38,835 nucleotides of DNA, taken from an uncultured Collinsella sp. GTDB lineage: Bacteria; Actinomycetota; Coriobacteriia; Coriobacteriales; Coriobacteriaceae. A program made the position numbers and the translations under genes. Location of the stretch: positions 1 to 38,835 of the forward strand of contig UQTW01000024.1 in assembly GCA_900544115.1 (NCBI GenBank), in the 5' to 3' direction. The notes under the pieces are model-generated. The model saw only the letters and a list, made by a program, of their open reading frames with translations. It searched no databases and was not told where the DNA came from. This document shows, piece by piece, positions 26,819-34,137 of this stretch. Every line of letters begins with the position of its first letter. Within the stretch, counting starts at the first letter, position 1.

Positions 26819-26830
26819 AAACAAATGTTC
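26819..26830. promoter_or_regulatory. LexA box 1 (degenerate)
   Basis: AAACAAATGTTC differs from GAAC-N4-GTTC by one base. It lies downstream of the predicted lexA transcript start and exactly 28 bp from box 2. Confidence 0.6.
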
Positions 26831-26839
26831 GAATTTTGC

Positions 26840-26867
26840 TTGACAGGAACAACTGTTCGAAGATAAT
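26840..26867 (+). promoter_or_regulatory. Promoter of the LysM gene
   Basis: TTGACA (26840-26845) and GATAAT (26862-26867) have a 16-bp spacer that contains LexA box 2. The layout matches the recA promoter in this window. Confidence 0.82.
26847..26858. promoter_or_regulatory. LexA box 2
   Basis: GAACAACTGTTC fits GAAC-N4-GTTC exactly and fills the spacer of the LysM promoter; it also covers the predicted start of the lexA transcript. Confidence 0.87.
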
Positions 26868-26871
26868 AATA
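26866..26871 (-). promoter_or_regulatory. Predicted -10 element of lexA
   Basis: On the minus strand this reads TATTAT, three bases past LexA box 3, the same geometry as in recA. The matching -35 region (about 26889-26894) is poor. It overlaps the -10 of the opposite promoter. Confidence 0.55.
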
Positions 26872-26874
26872 ACC

Positions 26875-26886
26875 GAACATTCGTTC
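26875..26886. promoter_or_regulatory. LexA box 3
   Basis: GAACATTCGTTC fits GAAC-N4-GTTC exactly. It occupies the spacer of the predicted lexA promoter and lies near the predicted LysM transcript start, 28 bp from box 2. Confidence 0.85.
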
Positions 26887-26954
26887 TCGCGCTAGACATT
26901 TTTGTCCGCGCGGCTTGATAAAACTGTTCTCAGCAAAACACGCGAGAGGAGAAC

Positions 26955-27407
26955 ATGATGAACGTAACGAATATGGTCCAGGGAAACCTCGCCCTTAAGC
27001 TCGAGACGCCTGCAGAACCCACTTTTACGGTTGTTCAGGGTGGTCGCTCCGGCTTTCAGCCTTTGACCGTAAAGCCTGCGCGCAATCAGCAGGCTGTAGT
27101 CGCGCCGGCCCGCGTTGCCCTGAAGGTTCCGACGATTGTCGCCGTCGCCGTTGCGCTTACGCTCTTCTTTGTCCTCGCTATGTCGGTCTTTAGCACTCGT
27201 CACGCCGCGTATGCCGAGTCCGTTTCCAACATTACCTACGAGACCATTCGCGTTCAGCCTGGCGATTCTCTTTGGTCGATTGCCGAAGAATATCCAATCG
27301 AAGGCCTTTCCACGCAAGAGACTTCCGACATGATCCGTAGCGTCAATCATCTGGAGCATGGTTCGCTCGCCGCCGGTGCGCATCTTAAGGTTCCTGCTCG
27401 TTCGTAA
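26955..27407 (+). CDS. LysM membrane protein, probable SOS cell-division inhibitor
   Basis: A 150-residue protein with a cytoplasmic N-terminus, one transmembrane helix (about 58-80), and an extracellular LysM domain (about 97-148: IRVQPGDSLWSIAEEY to AGAHLKVPA) that should bind peptidoglycan. Position and architecture match YneA of Bacillus, DivS of Corynebacterium and Rv2719c of Mycobacterium, SOS-induced division suppressors encoded beside lexA. Its promoter carries a LexA box. ATG 26958, one codon on, fits the GGAG at 26948-26951 better; either start is possible. The function is inferred from context, not from strong sequence identity. Confidence 0.8.
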   Translation: MMNVTNMVQGNLALKLETPAEPTFTVVQGGRSGFQPLTVKPARNQQAVVAPARVALKVPTIVAVAVALTLFFVLAMSVFSTRHAAYAESVSNITYETIRVQPGDSLWSIAEEYPIEGLSTQETSDMIRSVNHLEHGSLAAGAHLKVPARS

Positions 27408-27420
27408 TCATTATCGCGCT

Positions 27421-27464
27421 GCGCATGGTACCCTTGTTATCGTTTAAGAGGAGGTACCATGCGC
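27421..27464 (+). promoter_or_regulatory. 12-bp inverted repeat enclosing the nrdR start codon
   Basis: GCGCATGGTACC (27421-27432) is perfectly complementary to 27453-27464, which contains the nrdR ATG and the last two bases of its AGGAGG. The loop of 20 bases holds the rest of the ribosome site. In mRNA this hairpin would hide the start codon. Confidence 0.75.
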
Positions 27465-27902
27465 TGTCCCAAATGCGGCAAGGCACATACCCGCGTCGTT
27501 GATTCCCGTATGCAGGAGTCAAATAACACCATTAAGCGCCGTCGCGAATGTTGCTCGTGTAACTACCGCTTTACAACGTTTGAGCGATGCGAGGACCCTA
27601 TCGAGGTCATTAAGTCAGATGGAACTAAGCAGCGGTTCGATCGCAATAAGCTTCTTGTCGGCTTGATGCGCGCCACCATCAAGCGCGATATCGACACTAA
27701 GAAGCTCAATGAGATTATCGATGACATCGAGGTCGAGCTTCGCTCTCGCACGCTGACGGCCGTCACGTCCCATGAGTTGGGTGACATGGTGCTCAAGCGC
27801 TTGGCCAAGATCGACAAGGTTGCGTACATCCGTTTTGCCTCGGTCTACCGCGATTTCAAAGACGTCGATGAATTTCTGCAAGAGCTCGACAAGCTAAGGT
27901 GA
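27459..27902 (+). CDS. nrdR: Transcriptional repressor NrdR
   Basis: Nucleotide-sensing repressor of ribonucleotide reductase genes. The zinc ribbon uses C3, C6, C31 or C32, and C34 (MRCPKCG, CCSCNYRFTTFER), and an ATP-cone (about 46-136) binds ATP or dATP. AGGAGG (27449-27454) is four bases before the ATG. 147 residues, normal. It follows the LysM gene by 51 bases and precedes dut by four; lexA-LysM-nrdR is the same order as in mycobacteria. An inverted repeat covers its start. Confidence 0.96.
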   Translation: MRCPKCGKAHTRVVDSRMQESNNTIKRRRECCSCNYRFTTFERCEDPIEVIKSDGTKQRFDRNKLLVGLMRATIKRDIDTKKLNEIIDDIEVELRSRTLTAVTSHELGDMVLKRLAKIDKVAYIRFASVYRDFKDVDEFLQELDKLR

Positions 27903-27906
27903 TTTC

Positions 27907-28350
27907 ATGTCCAACATTACCGTCAACATAAAGCGTCTCGACCCCACCGTCGAGCTTCCCAAATACGCCCATCCCACCGATGCCGGCTTGGATTTGCGCT
28001 CCAACGAGGACTGCGTCCTGAAGCCCTTCGAACGCCGTCTGGTCTCTACGGGGCTGGCCATCGCCCTGCCCGATGGCTACGCCGGCTTCGTTCAGCCCCG
28101 CAGCGGCTTGGCCATCAAGCAGGGCCTGTCTATAGTCAACACGCCGGGTCTCATCGACGCCCACTACCGAGGAGAACTCAAGGTTATCCTTATCAACCTG
28201 GATCCCACCAACGACATCCAAATCAACAAAGGCGACCGCATCGCCCAGCTCGTCATCCAAGAAGTCCCCACGGTCAACCTCGTAGAAGTAGAAGAACTAG
28301 ACAAAACCGACCGAGGCAAAGGAGGCTTCGGCTCCAGCGGCGTCGCCTAG
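27907..28350 (+). CDS. dut: Deoxyuridine triphosphatase (dUTPase)
   Basis: Hydrolyses dUTP to dUMP, keeping uracil out of DNA and supplying thymidylate synthesis. The trimeric dUTPase motifs are present in order: HPTDAGLDLRS, PRSGLAIKQG, GLIDAHYRGE, GDRIAQLVI and the C-terminal RGKGGFGSSG arm. 147 residues. It starts four bases after nrdR with AAGGTGA as ribosome site. It complements the uracil-DNA glycosylase at 3526. Confidence 0.95.
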   Translation: MSNITVNIKRLDPTVELPKYAHPTDAGLDLRSNEDCVLKPFERRLVSTGLAIALPDGYAGFVQPRSGLAIKQGLSIVNTPGLIDAHYRGELKVILINLDPTNDIQINKGDRIAQLVIQEVPTVNLVEVEELDKTDRGKGGFGSSGVA

Positions 28351-28366
28351 GGACGCTCTTATCCCT

Positions 28367-28469
28367 CCCGCCCGCCTCTCACACATATCATTCCATGCTC
28401 AAACATTCTCGCGTCGCTTCGCTCGCTGCGAAACTGCGCGTGGAACGATATGTGTGAGAGGCAGGCGGG
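28367..28469. repeat. Palindromic element copy A (conserved core, unique arms)
   Basis: Arms 28367-28395 and 28441-28469 pair over 29 bp with two mismatches around a 45-base loop. The centre (28393-28443) shares CCATGCTCAAACATTCTCGC and GCTGCGAAACTGCGCGTGG with copy B in the opposite orientation, plus a 9-base insertion. The outer arms are unrelated to those of copy B. Confidence 0.9.
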
Positions 28470-28501
28470 CGGCTACTCGCTTGAAAAAATATTTACATTC
28501 T

Positions 28502-28550
28502 AGTAAGCCAATGCGACAAAGGAACAATCCCTTTGTCGCATTGGCTTACT
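28502..28550. repeat. Perfect 21-bp inverted repeat
   Basis: 28502-28522 is the exact reverse complement of 28530-28550, with loop AACAATC. AT-rich DNA flanks both sides, so it could be a bidirectional terminator, but it has no clean T tract. It lies between palindrome copies A and B. Confidence 0.9.
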
Positions 28551-28627
28551 GTATTTAGATTTTCCGGTTTCGCCTTTGAAGGTTCTAGTGGTGGGGAATC
28601 TGGTATAGCTGCTAGTACGTAAACGCA
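28551..28627. other. Non-coding spacer between palindromes
   Basis: No gene, promoter or repeat was recognised here. The whole gap from 28351 to 28744 otherwise consists of the three palindromes. Confidence 0.5.
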
Positions 28628-28731
28628 GCTTACCTGCGGGAGGCCCCTATATATCGTCCCACGCGCAGTTTCGCAGCGAAGCGAGAATGTTTGAGCATGG
28701 GATGATATATAGGGGCCTCCCGCAGGTAAGC
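28628..28731. repeat. Palindromic element copy B (conserved core, unique arms)
   Basis: Arms 28628-28661 and 28698-28731 pair over 34 bp with a single G-T pair; the loop is 36 bases. The core is the reverse complement of that in copy A. It ends 13 bases past the stop of the minus-strand glycosyltransferase. Confidence 0.92.
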
Positions 28732-28744
28732 GGACATAAAGACG

Positions 28745-30046
28745 CTAGCGGATATGCGCGGGTTTTCCGCCCCAGTAGAAGCGGCAAAAGGCTCTTTTGC
28801 GCTTTTGGGGTTTGCCTACGAGCTCCATGGTTGCGATGGCTATGTCTTCGGCTGCGTGGGGGCGGCGTAGTACTTCGCCGTTGATGAGTAGGGCTTTGAG
28901 TGATTCGGGATGGTCGTGCAAGTGACGTAGGGTAACGATGAGCTCTCGTGCGGTGGTGACATGCATGCTGGCGCCCATGCCGGTGAGCATGGTGGTGTTG
29001 GCCTTTTCCTGGCCATAGGACTTGCCCAGCAGAATCATCGGCAGATGTGCGCATAGGCACTCGGTGACCGTGAGTCCGCCCGATTTGAGGATTGCCAGGT
29101 CGCATCCGTGCATGAGGGCCGCCATGTCGTCAACATAGTCCAACACCGTGACGTTCTCGAGCTTCATGGCATCGAAGAGCGTCTTCAGCCGGGTGGCATA
29201 CTCCACGTCTTTGCCCGGCAAAAAGACAAAGTGCATGTCTTCGAAGCTGCGTAGGAAGGGGAGGGTGCGGTCCATCTCCGCGCGAAAGCGAACGTACGGT
29301 TGAGGCAAGCTGGCACCGGCCATTACCAGCACGACGGTCTTGTCGGTGGGGAGGTTGAACTTAGCTAGCTCTTCCTCGCGATCGTAATCCGTGTCGAATC
29401 CGGCGCGAATAGGAATGCCGGTAATGCGAATCTTTGTCTCGAGCACCTTGCGCGGACGCAGCGTTTCGGCCATAAATTCGTTGGCAACACAGAATAAATC
29501 GGTGTCCTTGTGGGGCCACCATCCCTCGACTTCGTAGTCGGTCGGTACGCAGATGACCGGATAATCGATACCCGTAATTACGCGGGCGCCCACGGCAACA
29601 TTGGCTGCTGTGATGTGTGTCGCAACCACGGCTATGGGCCTGCGGCTACGAATATATTCGTTGAAGGCGGGGAACATAATTCGCGACCATGCCGTTCCGC
29701 CACCCCAGAGAAGATGTCCCGTAAGCGTATATCGCCAGGTCAGGTCGTAAATGGGGCGCGTGGCTCCTGTAAAAGAAGCCGCGGTCTTATTGCCGTCGAA
29801 TTTAATACGTCCAAAATCAAGGATATCGAGCACTTCAATCTCAATATCCTCGGGGATGCCATTGGTGCCGCGGATGAGGTCGAATGCCTGCGCTATCGCA
29901 TTTGCGGCGGCCTTGTGGCCCGAGCCAACGGAGGCGTGCACGATGGTCACGAGAGGTTTTTGCTGAGCCAGGAGCGTGGTTTGCTCCGATTGGGGAGTGC
30001 TGTGCGTGAGCAGGGGAGCGTCGTCACTCGTCTGCGCCTGGTCCAT
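28745..30046 (-). CDS. MGDG synthase-like glycosyltransferase
   Basis: A 433-residue GT-B glycosyltransferase of the monogalactosyldiacylglycerol synthase/UgtP type (GT28-like). The N-terminal VTIVHASVGSGHKAAANAI loop, PTDYEVEGWW, VVLVMAGASLPQPY and the C-terminal donor site LKSGGLTVTECLC are typical. It probably transfers a sugar from a nucleotide donor to diacylglycerol at the membrane, making glycolipids or a lipoteichoic acid anchor; donor and acceptor are not determinable. MDQAQTSDD is preferred as the start because GGGGAG is six bases upstream; an earlier ATG at 30085 lacks a site. Divergent from trxB. Confidence 0.87.
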   Translation of the reverse strand: MDQAQTSDDAPLLTHSTPQSEQTTLLAQQKPLVTIVHASVGSGHKAAANAIAQAFDLIRGTNGIPEDIEIEVLDILDFGRIKFDGNKTAASFTGATRPIYDLTWRYTLTGHLLWGGGTAWSRIMFPAFNEYIRSRRPIAVVATHITAANVAVGARVITGIDYPVICVPTDYEVEGWWPHKDTDLFCVANEFMAETLRPRKVLETKIRITGIPIRAGFDTDYDREEELAKFNLPTDKTVVLVMAGASLPQPYVRFRAEMDRTLPFLRSFEDMHFVFLPGKDVEYATRLKTLFDAMKLENVTVLDYVDDMAALMHGCDLAILKSGGLTVTECLCAHLPMILLGKSYGQEKANTTMLTGMGASMHVTTARELIVTLRHLHDHPESLKALLINGEVLRRPHAAEDIAIATMELVGKPQKRKRAFCRFYWGGKPAHIR

Positions 30047-30164
30047 CGATAACTCCCCTTCAGCTTTGTAATACGGATTTATCATTGTAGTGCATGAGTG
30101 TCACGTTCACGTAAATTTGGGTACGAGCGCAAAGAACGACAACGTTTCGACGAAAGGACGCTTC

Positions 30165-31103
30165 ATGACTACCGATAAGCCGATCGATGTTGCGATTATC
30201 GGTGGCGGCCCCGCGGGCTATGCTGCCGCCATTTATGCTGCGCGTGCCAACCTGACGACGACCGTGATTGAGCAGGGCATGTCGGGAGGGCAGATCGCCA
30301 CAACCAATGAGGTCGAGAACTATCCGGGTTTCCCGCTCCTGAGTGGCGCCGAACTCGGCGAGCGTTTTCAGCAGCATGCAGAGGGCCTGGGAGCACAGGT
30401 TGCATGGAGCATGGTTACGGGTATCGATTACGATGCCGATGCAGCGTTGTTTACGGTGCATCACGATATGGGCGATACGCTGGCCCCGAGCGTTATCGCT
30501 TGCATGGGTGCCACGCCGCGTCCGGCAGGTTTCGCAGGCGAGGATACGTATCGCGGTCGTGGCGTTTCATATTGCGCAACATGTGACGGCATGTTTTTCC
30601 ACGGCAAGCAGGTTTTTGTAATCGGTGGTGGCAATTCGGCATGCGAAGAGGCTCTGTTCCTGTCCGACATTGCCAACAGTGTGACCATCGTGCTGCGCCG
30701 CGACCAGTTCCGTGCGCCCGATGGTGTTGTTCAGAAAGTACTCGCAAAGGACAATATTACAGTTAGGTACCAAACTAGTATTGTGGAGCTATCGGGCGAA
30801 GCCATGCCAACGACGATTACCTTTAAGGACAATGCATCCGGCGAGACTCATACCGAGCCATTTGAGCCCGGCTCGTTTGGCATCTTTGTTTTTACCGGAA
30901 CGCAGCCCCATACCGAGCTTGTTGAGCATCTAGTCGATCTGGCGCCTGATGGCGGCATTGTCACCGACGATTCGATGGCCACCTGTACACCTGGTCTATT
31001 TGCCGCTGGCGACATCCGTTCCAAGCGCTTACGCCAGGTTGTGACCGCCGTTTCTGATGGAGCCATAGCGGCAACGAGCGCATACGCGTTTCTCCGTGGA
31101 TAA
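30165..31103 (+). CDS. trxB: Thioredoxin reductase-like flavoprotein
   Basis: FAD- and NADPH-dependent reductase of thioredoxin. FAD motif GGGPAGYAAAIYAARA at the N-terminus, redox pair CATC, NADPH motif IGGGNSACEEA, and the final TCTPGLFAAGDIR block are all present. 312 residues, normal. GGA at 30156-30158 supports ATG 30165. No thioredoxin gene is adjacent. A terminator follows. Confidence 0.92.
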   Translation: MTTDKPIDVAIIGGGPAGYAAAIYAARANLTTTVIEQGMSGGQIATTNEVENYPGFPLLSGAELGERFQQHAEGLGAQVAWSMVTGIDYDADAALFTVHHDMGDTLAPSVIACMGATPRPAGFAGEDTYRGRGVSYCATCDGMFFHGKQVFVIGGGNSACEEALFLSDIANSVTIVLRRDQFRAPDGVVQKVLAKDNITVRYQTSIVELSGEAMPTTITFKDNASGETHTEPFEPGSFGIFVFTGTQPHTELVEHLVDLAPDGGIVTDDSMATCTPGLFAAGDIRSKRLRQVVTAVSDGAIAATSAYAFLRG

Positions 31104-31147
31104 GTACGATAATATATCTTATGTAAGGTTGTTATCAATTTACTAAA

Positions 31148-31186
31148 TGGCGGGACGAAGCATCAGTGCACTGTCCCGCCAATTTT
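31148..31186 (+). terminator. Terminator of trxB
   Basis: TGGCGGGAC (31148-31156) pairs with GTCCCGCCA (31173-31181), with an inner GCA/TGC pairing in the loop, followed by TTTT. Confidence 0.8.
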
Positions 31187-31226
31187 CTTGGCGGCTATGT
31201 GGTATGCAAAACTAGATAACCTAGAA

Positions 31227-31232
31227 TACAAT
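31227..31232 (+). promoter_or_regulatory. Possible -10 element of the DUF1836 gene
   Basis: TACAAT lies 25 bases upstream of the ATG and after the trxB terminator. No good -35 element is seen. Confidence 0.4.
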
Positions 31233-31256
31233 ATAGAAAACGAACGGAGGCCTCTT

Positions 31257-31868
31257 ATGAACCACGCTAAACATGTTATCCCGATGTCCGATACGTCGGT
31301 CAGCATTAAGCCTGAGGATATTCAGCCGACGGTGCTGCCGGATGCATTTATTCAGTCCGATATGGTGGGTAAACTCAACGCGTTGAGCCTGCCACGCTAT
31401 GACCAGCTGCCCAACGTAACGCTCTATCGCGATCAGGTTATTGAATATGTTGCGCTGTGGATGGAGCCGCTTTCGATTTGCGTAGAGCAACCCGTTATCA
31501 CGCCATCGATGATCAATAACTACGTGAAGGTCGGCCTCGTTCCTGCTCCGGTTAAAAAGCAATATGGCCGTGAGCAGATTGCGCGTCTCATCGCCATTTG
31601 TATCTTTAAGCAGGTGCTGCCCATCGCTGCGGTTCAGGCGCTCTTTAACATTCAGCGTTTGAGCTACGATGCCCCGACGGCCTTTGATTATGTGGTCGAT
31701 CAGCTCGAGGCATCGATTCGTTCGGCGTTTTCCGTCGAGCAGACGCCGGTTCCCGATACGGCGCATCAGGTAACGCGTGAGTCGCTGCTTGTGCGCAGCG
31801 CGGTTTCATCCTTTGTTTCGAAGGCTTACTTGATGAGCTATCTCAAGTTCAACGGGTTTAATAGCTAG
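31257..31868 (+). CDS. DUF1836 protein, MerR-like helix-turn-helix
   Basis: A 203-residue protein of the DUF1836 type. The segment PSMINNYVKVGLVPAPVKKQYGREQI resembles the MerR wing-helix that contacts DNA, and the following helices (ARLIAICIFKQVLPIAAVQALF) resemble the rest of the domain. Probably a transcription regulator with unknown target. CGGAGG six bases upstream supports ATG 31257. It is monocistronic, flanked by two terminators. Confidence 0.82.
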   Translation: MNHAKHVIPMSDTSVSIKPEDIQPTVLPDAFIQSDMVGKLNALSLPRYDQLPNVTLYRDQVIEYVALWMEPLSICVEQPVITPSMINNYVKVGLVPAPVKKQYGREQIARLIAICIFKQVLPIAAVQALFNIQRLSYDAPTAFDYVVDQLEASIRSAFSVEQTPVPDTAHQVTRESLLVRSAVSSFVSKAYLMSYLKFNGFNS

Positions 31869-31874
31869 CCGACG

Positions 31875-31927
31875 TATAAAACGGGCGGGACAAAGAGCCA
31901 TCTGTCGCTTTGTCCCGCCCGTATTTT
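31875..31927. terminator. Bidirectional terminator
   Basis: A perfect 15-bp stem (31881-31895 with 31908-31922) is followed by ATTTTT on the plus strand and TTTTATA on the minus strand. It serves the convergent DUF1836 and degV genes. Confidence 0.93.
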
Positions 31928-31941
31928 TGCTTGGTTGGACT

Positions 31942-32808
31942 CTATTTGCCCGAAGCTACGCCCATGCCGTAGCCGATGATGAGGCCGTGCATCTCGGCGT
32001 AATAGGAATCCAGGCCGTTGCAGGGCATGATGATGGTCTTGGAACCGGGCCAGCGCTCCACAATGCGGCTGGCAAGTGCCTGGGCGCCTGCCTCATTCTC
32101 GACATGGTCGATGACGACCTCGCCGCCCGTAAAACCCTCGGCTTCCATGGTGTCGATGATCTTGTTGAGCATCTTCTTTTCGCCACGCGTGTGCCCGACG
32201 AGTTCGATTTTACCGGCCTCACTCGCCGTGCCCAAAATGCGGATATTGAGCTTGTTGGCAATGACGCCGGCTGCCTTAGGGATACGTCCGGCTTTGGCGA
32301 GGTTTTCGTAATTGCACAAGCTGAAGAGGATTTTGCTATTCTGCTCAAGGCTATCGAAGTATGCGCAAGCGTCCTCGAATGAGACATCCGGATTGCTTGC
32401 AAGATAGCGGTCGAACAGCAAGAAAATGAGGTCCATTTTGCCGCCAGCTGCGCGTGAATTGACTAGATGAATCTGCCGGTCGGGCTCCTCGGCAAGAACC
32501 ATATCGCGAGCCGTGGCTGCCGCGTTATAGCTGCCCGACACGCCCTCAGAGATCGGCATGCAGATGGTCTTGTCTGCCAATTTGAAGAGCTCGGCCCACT
32601 CCCCTACGCTGGGACAAGCGCTCGAAGAAGCGTTCGTCTCCGCCTGAACAGCGCAGTTGAGCTCATGAACATCGAGTGAAAGGTTATCGACGAATTCCCT
32701 CTCCCCCACTCGAATTTTGAGGGGCGCAAATGCAAAGGTGGTATGGGGCGCGGTCGGTTGCCAATCGCGGAGGTTACAGCTCGAATCGGAGATAAGTGCC
32801 CAGCTCAT
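31942..32808 (-). CDS. DegV family fatty acid-binding protein
   Basis: A 288-residue EDD-fold protein of the DegV/FakB type, which binds a fatty acid for phosphorylation by FakA. The ISDSSCNL start, CPSVGEW (in place of the usual TSQPSP), PISEGVSGSYNAA and the later EAGKIELVGHTRG are recognisable. FakA is not in the window. AAGGA is six bases before the ATG on the minus strand, and a TATAAT precedes it. Confidence 0.88.
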   Translation of the reverse strand: MSWALISDSSCNLRDWQPTAPHTTFAFAPLKIRVGEREFVDNLSLDVHELNCAVQAETNASSSACPSVGEWAELFKLADKTICMPISEGVSGSYNAAATARDMVLAEEPDRQIHLVNSRAAGGKMDLIFLLFDRYLASNPDVSFEDACAYFDSLEQNSKILFSLCNYENLAKAGRIPKAAGVIANKLNIRILGTASEAGKIELVGHTRGEKKMLNKIIDTMEAEGFTGGEVVIDHVENEAGAQALASRIVERWPGSKTIIMPCNGLDSYYAEMHGLIIGYGMGVASGK

Positions 32809-32837
32809 AGAGGGTCCTTTCTATATGCTTCTCAATC

Positions 32838-32843
32838 ATTATA
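32838..32843 (-). promoter_or_regulatory. -10 element of degV
   Basis: A consensus TATAAT on the minus strand, 30 bases from the ATG. The -35 region is weak. Confidence 0.65.
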
Positions 32844-32920
32844 GCTATATTGCTCACCGATGAAGCGTGCATCTAGTATTGAAAACTAGCACATTAGGAT
32901 CATGTATGGAGCACGGTCAT

Positions 32921-32959
32921 AAATAAATGAACCTCGCAGCTCAAAGGCCACGAGGTTCA
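32921..32959 (-). terminator. Terminator of the NlpC/P60 gene
   Basis: On the minus strand TGAACCTCG (32959-32951) pairs with CGAGGTTCA (32936-32928) and is followed by TTTATTT, about 25 bases after the stop. Confidence 0.85.
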
Positions 32960-32983
32960 CCTTCGTTCGCTATACAGAGTGAC

Positions 32984-34105
32984 TTAGTAGCGCACGAAAA
33001 TGTAGTTGTTGTTCATACCGGCTGCGACGGAACTGATGATGACGCCCGTTTTGTAGTCGGAAGCATGGATCATCTGACCATTACCGATATAGATGCCGGT
33101 ATGGTAGGAGTTAACCACAACATCGCCGGGTTGCGGATCGGACACACGGGTCCAACCCATGAAGTCGACCGTGGTGCCCAGACGGCAGTAGCGTCCCGTG
33201 AGGCAATAGCTTACAAAACCGGAGCAGTCAAAGCTGTTCGGCCCAATGCCACCCCAAGAGTAAGCGTATCCGAGCTTGCTATAGGCACGCGAAACAACGG
33301 AACCGCCGTCAACGGACTGGCTCGGTGCGGAAGGCGTCGGAGCCGGAGCCGGAGCCGGAGCGGGCGTCGGGGGCTGCGGAGTGGGAGCGGGCGCGGGCGT
33401 GTTTCCGCCGCCGTCGTTGGTCGTACCGCCACCCTTGTTGGTGTTCTCGCTCGTACCGGCGGTGTCGTTGCTCACCGTGGCCTTTTCGGCGGTGCTAGCA
33501 TTTATGCCAGCCTGCAGCGCGGCGTTGGCCTCGGCCTCTGCGGCAAGCTCGGCCTGCAGCTGCGAATCCAGGGAGTTTACGACGTTCTGGGCTTCAGCCT
33601 GCTGGGCGTTAAGCTCGTCGACCTTCTTTTGCGTGGCGGCGACGTTCTTTTCCTGCTCGGACTGCTTATCGGTGAGCTGCTGCTTAAGCTCCTTGACCTC
33701 TTGAATGGTCTGAGCTTGCTTATCGGAAACTTTGCCGTAGTAGAACAGACGGTTGAGCATATCGCTCAGATCATCGACACCCGTCAGAACCTGAAGCAGG
33801 CTCAGACCGCCGGTTTTGTACTCGCCGGCGACATAGGTCGAGAGCTTGGCCTGACCATCGGCGATCTCCTGCTGCTTTTGCGTGATCTCGCCGGCAGTCT
33901 GATCGAGCGCCTGCGTCTGCGTGGCGAGCTCATCGTAAATCTGCTGAGTTTGGGTACCGATCTGCTCGAGCTTCGTACGAGCAGCGGCAAGGTCGGATGC
34001 GGTATCGGCGTAGGCAGGAGCCGCGAGGCCCAAGCCCAAAACACAAGCGAGGGTTGCCGTAGCAGCGCAGCGTGCCATGTTTTTGTGCGTGTTTGCTGTG
34101 CGCAT
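32984..34105 (-). CDS. Secreted NlpC/P60 peptidoglycan hydrolase with coiled coil
   Basis: Resembles the RipA/PcsB class of wall endopeptidases that act at division. A signal peptide spans about residues 1-33, likely cut after AYA. A long Gln/Ala-rich coiled coil (about 36-190), a Gly/Pro/Ala linker (about 220-265) and a C-terminal NlpC/P60 domain (about 268-373) follow. The catalytic Cys is in FDCSGFVSYC and His in YHTGIYIG; a third polar residue is likely H in MIHASD. Coiled coils of this type often keep the enzyme inactive until partners such as FtsEX engage. Linker DNA has hexanucleotide repeats at 33339-33361. 373 residues. apt lies 32 bases upstream on the same strand. Confidence 0.9.
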   Translation of the reverse strand: MRTANTHKNMARCAATATLACVLGLGLAAPAYADTASDLAAARTKLEQIGTQTQQIYDELATQTQALDQTAGEITQKQQEIADGQAKLSTYVAGEYKTGGLSLLQVLTGVDDLSDMLNRLFYYGKVSDKQAQTIQEVKELKQQLTDKQSEQEKNVAATQKKVDELNAQQAEAQNVVNSLDSQLQAELAAEAEANAALQAGINASTAEKATVSNDTAGTSENTNKGGGTTNDGGGNTPAPAPTPQPPTPAPAPAPAPTPSAPSQSVDGGSVVSRAYSKLGYAYSWGGIGPNSFDCSGFVSYCLTGRYCRLGTTVDFMGWTRVSDPQPGDVVVNSYHTGIYIGNGQMIHASDYKTGVIISSVAAGMNNNYIFVRY

Positions 34106-34137
34106 GTAGCTTCCTTTCCAGTAACTAAGGGTAACGG

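Noticed and set aside
26795..26899. N-terminal extension of LexA up to 26899
   Set aside because: It would cover the operators and promoter, and family similarity starts at MARKITKRQQ.
28367..28731. CRISPR array
   Set aside because: There are only two core copies, in opposite orientation, with no regular spacers or cas genes.
31148..31922. GGGACNAAG hairpins as a mobile repeat family
   Set aside because: Both fit simple intrinsic terminators at gene ends, with T tracts.
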